Positions 47,858 through 58,897 of a stretch of 64,000 bases of DNA are shown piece after piece; the first letter of the stretch is position 1; every line of letters begins with the position of its first letter. The notes under the pieces are model-generated. The model made no database searches, was not told the origin of the DNA, and was given only the letters and a program-made list of their open reading frames with translations. Both the position numbers and the translations under genes were made by a program. Source of the stretch: Larix kaempferi (lineage: Eukaryota > Streptophyta > Pinopsida > Pinales > Pinaceae). The DNA lies in NCBI GenBank assembly GCA_027924585.1, contig BSBM01000106.1:36602501-36666500 (forward strand). Direction: 5' to 3'.

Positions 47858-49039
47858 TCTCTTTCTCCCAGCCACTGTGCAATACAAAAATGAGCTCCCA
47901 GCTATGAAAAATGTAGGAAAATGGTAGAAAACGTGAAGGAGATAGACCCCCCTAGCTCAGACTGTGTGAGAGAGCAAATACCATGGGTGAAGAATGGCTT
48001 TGGGCACAATTTCGTGGGTGTTTTCTTGCCCCAGGTTGATGGCTTTCCCATGCACAAAATTGGCTGCCATACCTCTTCATTCCCAAGGCATTAACTGCCT
48101 CAACCAACTCTTAGAAGAATTAAATGATTGGGTGCATAAGTCAAAATGGGTAGTTGGGGTTCATTCATTGACATTTGGGTTATCACCATTGGCTCAAGCG
48201 TTTGAATAATTTCCCTCCCTATTCCTTGTAGAATCATGCCCCCATCTCTTTGTTGCATTGCATAGCTAGTTGTGTGTTTTTCATTAAAATTTGTATTTAC
48301 ATGATGTCTTAATTTACATTGTGCGTGTCTAGCACAAGAACCACAGGCATCTATTTTTAATTGCCGATACATAAAACGCTAAATCAATGGTGAGGACTTG
48401 GCCTTGATCTCCTCACCATGATTAAATAACAATATTTACATCATTTACAATTTTAATGCGAAGGGGGTCAAAATGGGGACGTGACAGCAACACAGTGACA
48501 ACAATACTACATCATACAGAAGGTGCGCATAGCAAAAGGAACATTAGTATACCAGAAGTATGTGTGGATCAGAAGTTCAACATAGCCAGGAATAGGGGGG
48601 AAGGAGCGGGGGGTTGTAGCCATCTTCTAGTTGGTGTTGGATAACTAAGGGAATTATAGCTTCCTTTAGGTCGGCGCCTGTAAAACTAGGGGGTCGGTGC
48701 CTCCTTCCACTTGGTCCTGGTAAAACTTAGGAATTTGTTGCTTCCTTGAATGTAATCTTTTCATTATAAAAGAGCATTCCTTGGTTTTCTCCCATTTGGA
48801 TTTCCATGAAAAAATTATGTGTGTTATTTGTTATTGTGCATATGTGGATGAATGTTTTATTTACGGTGGATGCATAATTAAAGTTCAAATCAATATGTTA
48901 AGAAGTTAAAAATTGTTCATAACAACGCTAATACTGATTCATCCCCCCCTCTCAGTATTAAATAGATTCCAACAATTGGTATCAGAGTGGGTGTCTTCAG
49001 TAACAACTTAACAATTGGAAGATAGATATGTGCGAAGAT

Positions 49040-51165
49040 ATGGACAAACACGAAGGTATCTCCACCAACTAAGCACCAAGGTTTGATGGTAACAACTATA
49101 CCTTTTGGAAGGTCAGGATGGAAGTGTATCTGCAATCACTAGGAGTTGATGTTTGGTAGTCCATTGTGGATGGTTACAATGTCCCAACATTCACACCAAT
49201 TGACCCAATTGAAAGGATACTATATGAATGCAATGAAAGAGCCAGAAACACATTGCTATGTGGGTTAACATATATTGAATTTATCAAGTTCATGCATTCC
49301 ACCTCAGCCAAAGATGTATGGGATAAGCTCAAAGGCGTCTATGAAGGTGACAAGAAGGTAAAGAAGGAAAAATTGCATAATTACTCTGGGTTGTTTGAAT
49401 CACTGAAAATGAAATATGAAGAGAACATTTCTTCTTACTTCTTGTGATTTGATGACATAGTTAATGCTATCAAGAGTCTCTGAGTTACTCTAGAAGAGGA
49501 GTCAGTTGTACAAAAGATACTAAGAACTCTAACTTCAAGGTTTGATGCAATGATATATGTGTTAGAAGATGGAGATAATATTGAAGACCTGAAGAAGGAC
49601 GAGCTTCAAGGGATATTGACTACTTATGAGATGAGAACTGAGAAAGAGAATCCCATCAGAAAATAATTCTCCTTTAAATCCACTGGAAATACTAAGCACG
49701 GACACGCCAAGGATTCTTGCAATGAATCAGATGAAGAGGATTAAAACTTAGTAAGGAAGCTGAAAAGAGGACATGGTAAGTATAAAAATAAGGTGCCTTT
49801 TAAGTGTTTCAAATGTGGAGGCATAGGCCACTTTGCTTCTAAGTGTCATTATAGGGAAGATGGAGAAAATGACAGGAAGGAAGAACCTAACTTTCATGAA
49901 CAAATAACTGCGCGTACTCAACATAGACTAGAAAATAAAATGAAAATTTCAAAACAGAGGAAGAGTTTGTATACTGAGGAAGACAACAATGTGTCTAAAG
50001 AAAGTGATTGTGACGAAAATACAAAATAGGACTATTCATGGATTTTGTGGAAGAATAAAGCAGTGATGAAAATAAGAAGAGTTGTTTGTTAGTCAACAAG
50101 AATACTCTAGTTGCGCAAAGATAACAAGGATCACTAGATAAATACTTCTTTAGTGGGTCCTTCAATACTCCTCCAAATACAATTGCAGAAGTTAAAACTA
50201 ATAGTCAATCTAAAGAACAAGGAGCTGCATAATTTGATTGGGAAGGTGAATTAATCCTTGCTTTGGATGAATTGAAGAAGTCAAGAAACAAGAGAAAGCT
50301 CCTCCAGGAACAACTATTGAAATTCGAAGACTAGGTAAAGAAGGAAAAATAGGTTTGAGAATCTCATGACAAACAAGTCAGTGAAAAGGTGATGGATTAC
50401 AAGAAACAATTGAACTGCACAGTTGACAAGATCAAGATACTTGAAGAAGAAAGATCCATGTTGAATAATTCTCTGGAAGAATTGGCGCAGAAAAATAAGA
50501 TGTTGACAAGTCAACTTGAGTTGAAGTACAGAGAGATATCTCATTTAGAAGACAAATTGATCGAGATAAAAGGAAAGAAACAAGTGCATATCACAAGTGA
50601 TACTCCAATTTGTGCACATTATGGAAGAGACAAGGTTGAATATGAAGAAGAGGTGGTGAACAAGTTCAAAGGAAACACACCTTTTCTGAATGATCAGAGA
50701 ACACCGAAAGATAATTCTGGACTTTGTTATAAGAAAACATTGAAGAAGGTCTGCGACGGTGAACATTGTCCAAGTAAATTGAAGACATTCAGGTATGACA
50801 ATTTCTTCAATGATTACAACCCTTTTCATTATACTAACCAAAGAAGGATCAATAGAATGAAGTGTGCAAGGTGCAATAACATTTGTCATATTGCAAAGTA
50901 TTTCCAAACTGTGAGATGCTATGCATGTGATGGTTTTGGACATAAGGTTGTGTATTTTCGAAGAACAGTAAACTGTCCTAATGAAAAAATGTTGCACAAA
51001 ATAAATCACTATGAAAGGATCCATAGGGAAGACAGTCAAGTGTGGAATAAGAACAAAAGTGCACACATGAAAACTTGGGTAAGGAAATCTCCTAAAAAAT
51101 GCGCAGAAGAAGTAGAAAATCCAAGTACATACAAAGCAGCAAGCAATTGCTTCCCCTCTTATTAA
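49040..51165 (+). pseudogene. Element F gag, long SIRE-like, decayed
   Basis: The ATG is at 49040. Domains in order: capsid entry PRFDGNNYTFWKV, body with SSYFL, FDDIVNAIKSL and LEEESVVQKILRTL, knuckle CFKCGGIGHFASKC (intact, 49793 region), acidic linker, Lys/Gln-rich ELILALDELKKSRNKRKLLQ, then a 258-codon open part (50389-51165). That part has a coiled coil (KIKILEEERSMLNNSLEELA) and two more knuckles, CARCNNICHIAKYF and CYACDGFGHKVVYF. In both of these the final Cys is Phe. Stops after ISTN, DVW, YFL, KSL, PIRK and EED, plus one frameshift between 50029 and 50389, disable it. No protease follows. Confidence 0.85.
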
Positions 51166-53259
51166 TCTCAAGAAAATTAAGTGAGACCCTTGAATTCAAC
51201 ACGATGCATCTTAGGGATTCAAGGAGTATGTTAGTGAATATTATGGTTTGAAGGTGTTTTTCACATAAATTATTAAAGTTGAAAAAGATCATATGTGTTA
51301 AGTTAGATTGTCGCGGAAAAGAGCTTCAGTATTTTGGATAAGAAAATATGTGTGCATTCAGTTAGTTACTGAGTTATGACAAGTTATCACACATAGTTCA
51401 CATACATGCAAAGTACAATCATATGCTACTGTGAAGTAAAACATGTGTCTGCACAGAAACATAGATACATAATCGTATATTGTATTCAAAATCTGTGTTT
51501 TTACAAAATGCACGAGTCTTCTACAAAGTGAACATCAAAAGAGACTTCATCCCGAGGACAAAAAGGTGAGTTCAAGAAAAATGATTGAATATGTATCAAG
51601 AAAAATTGAGAAGTGCAGAATAATTTAAAGTAGAAATTCAAGGTCCAGCTCCATGTTCGGCTACTGTGAGAGTCGAAGCTCCACGTCTATCAAAACCAAT
51701 TCGTCATGAACGAAATTTGGATGCAAAGGAAGAAGTTGTGTAGTTGTAGATGTTGGTTTTCTGGAAGAATGCTCAACCCAAATTGAAGACAGTTCATCTA
51801 GAATTTGTTATTGTCGCTGCTCTAGGATGTCGACCTGGTTGCTCATACTAGTCAATCGTTCAGCATGGATCTAGTTCACCTATGACAATTGAGCATACTG
51901 GTGACTGAATTATGAATCTTCCATTTGGCCCTGTCAAATTCCCATGTCTACTCTTAAACGAGTGGACTCATATTGCTTGGATTGGACATCAAGGCACACA
52001 TTGTCAAGGGAATCATTCATGCTCTTGTAGAAGGAATCCATGGCCAAGAAAGATGAGAAATTAGGAGGCAGTGCAACATAGAGAAAAATAGTAGGAGATC
52101 AAAATGTGATGAACCAGGCATTTCACAAAGCTCTTATAGAATTGAATAGCATTTTTTCATGTGCATGAAGTTAAGTTGAAGAGATGTGCATTCAAGACTA
52201 CATGATTCGAAGAAGGTGATGGAGTCGCCAAAAGTAAATGCTGAATTTAATGAATTGGGGATGAAGTACACAAGGCAGAAATCTAATTCATTACCGAAAT
52301 GATGTTTCCCAAAAATCTCATGTATGGATGTGACACATCATAGTTTCCACGTGAACTAATTGTCATACCATTTTATTGCTGAGCTGGTTGACAAGTGGAA
52401 AAATGTGCCAAATATTTGGTTTTCATGGCAATGAATGCGATGTCAGTAAAAGCAAAGAGACTTGGACTCAACACAACAAATGTGATTTAAGGAACAGTCA
52501 GATGCAGAAAAGAGATCGACAGAAAATACAGTGCACAACCAGTAGAAAATCAATTTCAGGACTGCACAGTTGGCACAACAAGAAGATTGCATGAATATAT
52601 GCGCAAGAAGTGATGATGTATTGTGAATAGGAACAAAATATCAAAATACAGAAGGAGGTCAGCAGGAAAGACAATGCACAACCATAGCTTGATGATTTGC
52701 TAATGTTTTTATGACAGGAACAGAAGATCAAGATAAGAAATTTGATCTGAGATGTCTATGAAAATAGCATACAGATTGCAAGGTATCAACGCAGAAATTT
52801 AAATGAGAGAATAAAGCATGAAGACAGGGGGGTTTATCCCTATAAGTAGTCGAATGAAGGATAGCGCAAAAGAGAAGAAAGTGGAACCAATATTTTCATA
52901 TTGTTGGCACCTCTTTTCCATTGATGTCAAAGGTGGAGAAAGAGCATGAGGTTGAGCATGCAGCAGTGCAACAGATAAAGAGCGAAGCAGATCATGAAGA
53001 TCACAAAGTTGATCATGAAGCATGTAGAAATGCAATGAGAATGATCAATAAACATGCAATCTGTGTAGGAGTAACAGAAAGCATAAAAGGCATTGACAAC
53101 AAAATGCAAAGACGACAAAGGTTCAAACTAGAAAAGAACACAGGGGGAGCATACACACAAGGGGAGTATTGCGACAAGCACAGATGAAGCATACAATCTT
53201 CAAGAGATGATTATGCACAACTTCATAAGGTGTTGACAGCAATTCCAAAGGGGGGATAT
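51166..53259 (+). other. F 3' internal region without pol
   Basis: This lies between gag and the 3' LTR. The sense strand has no domain. A short hydrophilic open frame at 52921-53187 (MMSKVEKEHEVEHAAVQQIK) ends near the PPT and may be chance. The antisense strand holds the ORF described at 51661-52041. Confidence 0.6.
51661..52041 (-). pseudogene. Decayed antisense ORF in element F
   Basis: On the strand opposite to F, an ATG (complement of 52039-52041) opens a 127-codon frame ending at TAG 51661-51663. It contains MDSFYKSMNDSLDNVCLDVQ, FSHQYAQLS, MSNQVDILEQRQ and ILDELSSIWVEHSS. It has five internal stops and no frameshift. Each stop is one C-to-T change from CAA, CAG or CGA. The Gln-rich, heptad-like pattern suggests a coiled coil. 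I do not recognise the protein. It lies where some plant LTR elements carry extra antisense ORFs. Confidence 0.5.
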
Positions 53260-53485
53260 TGTTGAACTTTGGTTGTCATTGATGTCAACTAATGTCAAAG
53301 AGGTTTCAGTATTCCTATGCCAGTTTGAAGAAGTATATGAAAGATACTTTGAAGAAGTGTATCCAGTGGAACATCGAGCATATCCAGTTTAAAGAAGTAC
53401 ATAAGGAATACATCCAGTACACATGGTACATGAGTAGGACTCAAGTCCACCAAGTCATAGTTCCTCAAGGTAAAAGCTAAATTTT
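53012..53485 (+). repeat. Small tandem duplication at the F 3' end, copy 1 (474 bp)
   Basis: It starts atcatgaagcatg and covers the end of the interior, the PPT and the first 226 bp of an LTR (F3, from 53260). It is then repeated from 53486. Confidence 0.8.
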
Positions 53486-54579
53486 ATCATGAAGCATGCA
53501 ACAACATGTTAAATTTTTGAGCATTAATTCACAATACTCTAGGATCTTTACTGAGAGAATAACATGTACAGTATATCAATGCATATCAATCATAACAAGC
53601 ATGTCAATCATCACAAGAAGTAAAAGCATGAGAGACAATAGACACACAGAGTTTTCATGGGGAAATACCTAAGGTGAAAAACCCCACAACTTCCTCAGAG
53701 ATAGATAGAGCAATAACACAACCAAAGTACAAGAGATAGACTCCTCTTAGCAGCTGATCCTCCTCCTCACATGTGTGCCACTTTTCGAGTGAAGGAAGTG
53801 TGAGTTCTGAAGTGATCCAAATAGAGATCTCCCAATCTCTATTTATACTTGTCCTATTTTCCCAATAAACTTATGGGGCCGACTTGTCTAACTAGGTACA
53901 ATAACTTCATATTACATTATATCGGGTCGACCCCTTACAAGGTGGTCTAATAACCCATTGGCAAGTTAACACACTTGCGACACTTGTCAAAACAAATGAT
54001 GACACTTCCATATGGAGGAATAATACATCTCTATAGGAGTACAATAAATATATAGATGAAATACATTCCGAAGTTACATATACATCAACACAACACAATG
54101 AGAATTATCAATAAAGATGCAATCTGCGCAGAAGTAACAGAAAGTAGAAAAAGCATTGACAACAAAATGCGCAGATGGCAAAGGTTCAAACAGGAAAAGA
54201 ACACAGGGGGAGTACAACGACAAGCATAGATGAAGCATACAATATTGAGGAGATGATTATGAATAGCTTCATAAGGTGTTGACATCAATGCCAAAGGGGG
54301 ATATTGTTGAAATTTGGTTGTCATTGATGTCAACTGAGTCAGTTAATTGTCATTGATGTCAACTAATGTCAAAGAGGTTTCATTATTCCTGTGGCAATTG
54401 GAAGAAGTATGTGAAATATACTTTGAAGAAGTATATGGAAGCCACTTTGAAGAAGTATATCCAAAGGAAAATCAAGAATATCCAATTTAACGAAGTACAT
54501 AAGGAATACATCTAGTACACATGGTACATGAGCAGGACTCAAGTCCATCAAGTCATAGTTCCTCAAGGTAAAAGATAAA
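53486..54579 (+). repeat. Small tandem duplication at the F 3' end, copy 2, with S2
   Basis: It restarts with atcatgaagcatg at 53486, is broken after 21 bp by solo LTR S2 (53507-54090), then resumes with caatgagaattatcaataaa and runs into the complete LTR F4. The F3 part lacks two short direct-repeat segments present in F4. Confidence 0.75.
53507..54090 (-). mobile_element. Solo LTR S2 (A-family copia)
   Basis: It is 584 bp, tgttaaattttt to acatcaaca, with TSD caaca (53502-53506 and 54091-54095). It aligns along its length with the 611-bp LTR of Copia A in the same orientation, including the TATAAATAGAG complement at 53837-53847. No internal sequence remains. Confidence 0.9.
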
Positions 54580-56337
54580 TTTGATTGGACAAAGGTTTGG
54601 AATTGTGCCAGTGGGCCAAAGAGTTAATTGGAGTGTGCAAAAAAGTAAAATAATTGATTGAACAAAGTTCAGGAGTGTGCAAGTAGCATGGAACAAAGGA
54701 GTGGTCGTTAAGTGGAGCAAGTACCTAAATGCGTGCAAGGCTCACCAATCGAAAGAATCTCTTAGTTGTTGAAGCATGCAAAAGTACCAAGAAGGGTGTA
54801 GCAGTTGAAGATGGTATATCCGCAAATTCCATAGGAAATGGTACATCAAGGGTGCAAGACCACACCGCAAGGGTTAAAGTACCACTAATTCAAGGACCAT
54901 GTATGCGCAAGACCCACAAGAGATGACACATCAGTGAAGCAGAACATGACAAGTGGTGGAAGCGTGAAGTAAGCAGAATCATGAAGCAAGAAAGCAAGGA
55001 TGCCACAACTAACATATGGACATCACCATCTATGCAAAACACATATATATAATAAGAGGTGATGGAGAATGAAGTAAGCTTGAAGGATGAAGATCTTGTA
55101 AGGGGAAAGATGGAAGATACAAATTGATAGTGTTCGGGGCATCAAGGCCTTGTGGAATCAAAACAACATGATCTAACAGAGAGTCGAGTGTGCACAAGAA
55201 AAGGAATGGAATAGATGATGATGCACAGAATGATGTTGTATATATGTGATGGTTATGTGAAGGCAAAAAGGTAGAATAATAGAAGATGTGCAAATGCATG
55301 AGTACTGAATGAAAAAATCACAAACAACAAGCAGATAGTCACAGATGTTCTAAGACAAAAGTGCAGAGATAGACTTGAAGTATATATTGTAATGCATGAT
55401 GCGAAGAAGTTTCACTGACTCACAAATACTGAGTTGATGTGTGCAAAGAAAGGTAGACCATCAGATGCACAAATATAGAATTGCAGCACAGTGAGAGATG
55501 CACGTCATGATGAGGATGATCTGAGACAAGTGCGTTAAATATAAAGGACAAATATTATGATGCATAGAAGGTCATATATTTTCTAAAGGCGTTTGCACCT
55601 AAATAGAACGGACACATCTAAGGAAGTGCGTAGTTCCATATGATACTAGGGTGAAAAATCAGAACATCAAGTTATGACTCGATGCGTAGTATCAGTTGAG
55701 ATTGCAGATGCGCAATAGCAGAATGGAATATTGAACCTTGGTGCAGACTACATAGTTTGATGAAGCAACACACAACATATGAAGTGCAATGTCATTTGAA
55801 GTGAAGTGTTGAGTGTAGTAATGTATGCAACATAGTGACATCAATACTACAACATATAGAAGGTGCACACAACAAAAGGAACAACAGTATATTAGAAGTG
55901 TGTGTGGATCAGAAGTTCAATAGAGTAACATCTTATTCTTATATACGTGGGAAGCAAGACGAGGCATGGAGCAGGGGGTCGTAGCCTCCTTCCAGTTGGT
56001 GTTGGAGAACTCAGGGAGTTGTAGCTTCCTTTAGGTCGATGCCGGTAAAACTAGGGGGTCGGTGCGTCCTTCCAGTTGGTGCTGGTAAAACTTAGGAAGT
56101 TGGTGCTTCCTTGAATGTAATATTTTCATTATAAAAGAGCATTCTGTGGTTTCTCCCATTTGGGTTCCCATGTAAAAATTATGTGTGTCCTGTGTTATTG
56201 CAAATATGTGGATGGATGTTTTATTTATGGTGGATGCATAATTAAAGTTCAGATCAATCTTTTAAGAAGTTAAAAATTGTTCATAACAACACTAATACTA
56301 ATTGACCCCCCCTCTCAGTATTAAATAGATTCCAACA
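54305..56337 (+). repeat. LTR F4 (3' LTR of F)
   Basis: It runs tgttgaaatttgg to agattccaaca, 2033 bp. It is preceded by aaagggggatat and followed by the probable TSD cattt. Confidence 0.9.
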
Positions 56338-56362
56338 CATTTCACATATAAAATATACTTAC

Positions 56363-57260
56363 AAATGTGCACATCAAGGCTTGTAAACCTTTTTGGCCAC
56401 TATGATGTGGGGCAGGAAGTTTGGCAAGCCTGGCCTTGGAGTCCTTGTCTTGAAACATATACTAATTCAATTTAATTAAGCACAAATAAAATATAATTTT
56501 TTTTTAATAATTTTGAAATAATATTATGAGCAAATTTAGCTAACCTGTGTGCTTTCTTCGTTGGAATTCCTCTATTCTTTAACTTTATCATATGTGTTTA
56601 CGAGCTCTTTCCATACTTTCACACTTACATCAATTGGCCTTTTTTGTTCCTTATCTCAGGAGGTATTTTTTTAATCTTCTTCGTTTGGTTGCACTGAAAT
56701 CTCTTGCAATTTTGATTCATTTGTTTTTTAACTTTTCTACCGAACAACCTGTACCAAATTCAGTCTCCATGTCATGGATAACTGCTTTTTGCATGTGCAT
56801 GAGTATCTTTGAGAATGGAAGATGTAGATAGTATTTGAACCATTGAAGTTGTGATTCCTTCATCCTATTCATAAACACTTTTCCAGTATTTGTCATTTGG
56901 ATATCCCTTGAGACAACGTTGTATTCTATCTTGGTATCGTAGTTACCAATGCAAGATGAAAAACATGGCGTGGTGGAATAAGTCTGTGTCCCAGGAGTGG
57001 CTAGGACATTGGACGTCGCTGCTCCTCGTTACACATTTTTAGAGGTTATTTTTATTGATTTCCTCCTTGATATTTTGCTCGATCCTGGAGTTGTTAGGGA
57101 ATCAATCGATTCCCTCTAACATTGTTGATTTTGTTGCAATGTTTCAGGGGCTTTACTAGTTCATTTTTCTATGTATTTGGTGAGAATTGACAAGTCCACA
57201 TGCCATCTATTTTATTCACTACGTCTACCCCCAATATTGAAGCCAATGCCTCTTTCTCAT
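56363..57260 (-). pseudogene. Transposase-like gene, 5' exons
   Basis: On the minus strand an exon at 56363-56448 reads KDSKARLAKLPAPHHSGQKG and ends at a consensus GTAAGT donor. Upstream, about 56540-57050 is broken coding sequence with SNVLATPGTQTYSTTPCFSS, MNRMKESQLQWFKYYLHLPF and RPIDVSVKVWKELVNTYDK, the latter split by frameshifts. The V-W-x-x-L-V motif followed by a HHSGQKG-like segment is reminiscent of Transposase_24 (En/Spm-type) proteins. Stops and phase mismatches show decay. The gene continues beyond F at 39189. It could alternatively be a host gene. Confidence 0.42.
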
Positions 57261-58340
57261 TGTCGGTCTCATGCCCCTATATATATAGAATAAATTTCTT
57301 ATTTTAAATTTAGAAATAAAAAACTAAAAACTACAAATCAAATAAGCAATGGAAACATGTACAAATCTATAAATTCAGTATGAAATACCTGATTATGGAA
57401 AGATTCATCTCCCCTTTATCCCTTTCCTATAGTATTTGACATTTTCTAGAGTCCTATGGAAAAAAAATTATGTCTAGTCTATGGAAGCTCCTTTCCCTTT
57501 TCTCCCTACGCTTTTCTCCCTTCCTTCTAAGTGATATAAATAGCATACATTTGAAATAAGGAGAGACGATTGTTTTTCATGGCTGCTAGGGGGCGATTCA
57601 CATCCATAAGTCAAAATTAATTCTTGAAATCCTTCACAGGGGAGGATGGGTCCATCATCGACTCTGCTCACGGTCAATATATTTCCAATTTTCTATGCTA
57701 GGGAAGAGTGATTGTGGTGGTATGCTCACGGATCTGCTCCAAAGTTCGATTTGTGAAGACTGATTGCGATGGTTTGCTCGATCCATTGGTTGAATCATGG
57801 CTCTACTATGAAGATTGAATTTGTGAGTGTGAGTTCAAGCTGGAGGTTATGATTTATTTTTTCAATGTTAAAGAGGAATATTTTTTTAATTTTTCATTTT
57901 GTTTCATTGGTTGGTGCTAAACTCGATGCCCTTAGCAACGGATTTTGCTCCATCATTCGTCCCTAATTGTAATAATTTTGGGGCACTAAATGTGGTGCAA
58001 ATGGTGCCTAATTTAGCACCTAACTACCCTGTTATGACCCTTTTTAATTTTATCCTATCTCAATCTATGACACAATCCTCATAATTTAGTAGCATTCATG
58101 CAAATTTTTATGCACTTTCATATGCATATAGGGTTAGTGAGTGTATTCAATTTCTATGATGTGTTAATTTCCATGGTATTCTTTCTATACCCAAGAACAT
58201 TCTTGGGGAGCTTATGTGAATCATCACCCCATTTGGTTCCCTCTTTAAATCAATGTATTTTATTCATAATAATCGAATTTTGGAGTGAACATGTTGTTAA
58301 CAAACACATCTTGAGATGAGGCAACAACAAATACATCTAA
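57261..58340. other. No recognisable feature
   Basis: The sequence is AT-rich with frames under 75 codons. It may contain more 5' sequence of the transposase-like gene, but I cannot define exons. Confidence 0.4.
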
Positions 58341-58344
58341 AATA

Positions 58345-58890
58345 GGTGAATGCTTATTTATGACCCTTGGTCTAACGTAATTTCTAACTTTTGTTGCTTC
58401 TACCAATACCCCATTAGAAACAAAAAAAACTTGTCCTTGTCCTTATGTTAGAATGACCTAGGGTTTATGTAAAAGAAACCCTAGAGGAGACTTAGAGTAC
58501 TTTGTTTGGAGAGATTGTGTTAGACAACCTTTGGGAAAGATGAAGGATGGACTTGTTGGTGTTGATTCTATCTTGTTGTATGAGATTTTGAAGAGTCTAG
58601 GAGTAGATTGACATGACACCTTGCTTCCCTTTTCTACTTACGTGGCTTTATTTTTTATCCTCCATTGGGAATTTTCCCGAATTATAAGAGATCAAATACA
58701 ACCCTCCAACCTTTTAAGGTTTATCTACTCATCCTCAGTAAATACACCATTAGGATTTTTCTCATGTATATGTTCAATGTGGGATTCCATTGTCCTTAAA
58801 TTCACATGATTGTTATTTTGTTTTTCCTTAACCCACTCCTTTGTTAACCTTCTAATATTTTTTGAGGATTCATAGAGTTGGAAAGTAGTT
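58345..58890 (-). pseudogene. LINE ORF2 fragment, copy 1
   Basis: The minus strand has LRTMESHIEHIHEKNPNGVF, a stop, INLKRLEGCI, a stop, then NSQWRIKNKAT, a stop and EKGSK. The SQWR-K-(R/K)-A-T-W-x-(E/K)-x-G order is typical of the start of the plant L1-type RT region. The three stops recur at the same places in 62700-63018, so the fragment was dead before it was copied. The left end stops at an HSPI-like endonuclease motif. Confidence 0.6.
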
Positions 58891-58897
58891 GTCCTGT

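Larger units (their letters stand above)
44075..48486. mobile_element. Solo LTR E2, split by element D
   Basis: The TSD gcaac is at 44070-44074 and 48487-48491. It starts tatcatgtcccTCCC, where E1 has TGTCACGTCCCC (terminal TG and a CpG mutated), and ends GGGGACGTGACA. The net length is 1536 bp against 1556 for E1. The empty site is seen in duplication copy 1 near 40790. The insertion therefore postdates the duplication, or occurred on one copy only. Confidence 0.9.
42565..48974 (+). repeat. LTR F2 (5' LTR of F), split by E2
   Basis: The parts are 42565-44074 and 48492-48974, co-linear with LTR F1. They end attccaaca and are followed by a PBS near 48977. Confidence 0.9.
41671..49373 (+). repeat. 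Tandem duplication over the 5' end of F, copy 2
   Basis: This is the direct repeat of 38381-41670. Without the E2/D insertion and its TSD it is 3286 bp against 3290. It continues into the rest of F after 49373. Confidence 0.92.
42565..56337 (+). mobile_element. SIRE-like LTR element F, gag-only
   Basis: LTR F2 (42565-48974, ~2.0 kb net), an iMet PBS, a long gag, about 2 kb without pol, a PPT-like aaagggggatat, and LTR F4 (54305-56337) make up the element. Target sites are cactt on the left and cattt on the right, one base apart. No protease, integrase or RT is present, so it depends on other elements (a LARD-type derivative). The gag with a mid coiled coil and a second knuckle pair resembles SIRE/Maximus copia gags. 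It is modified by two tandem duplications and by nested E2, D and S2. Confidence 0.82.

Noticed and set aside
50545-51171. 208-codon minus-strand frame
   Set aside because: It is antisense to the open coiled-coil and knuckle part of F gag. Its Phe/Cys/Ile-rich composition is that of a complement frame.
52498-53118. Minus-strand Cys/Phe-rich frames (63-78 codons)
   Set aside because: Low-complexity composition and no conservation in the duplicated part at 54085-54333 suggest chance.
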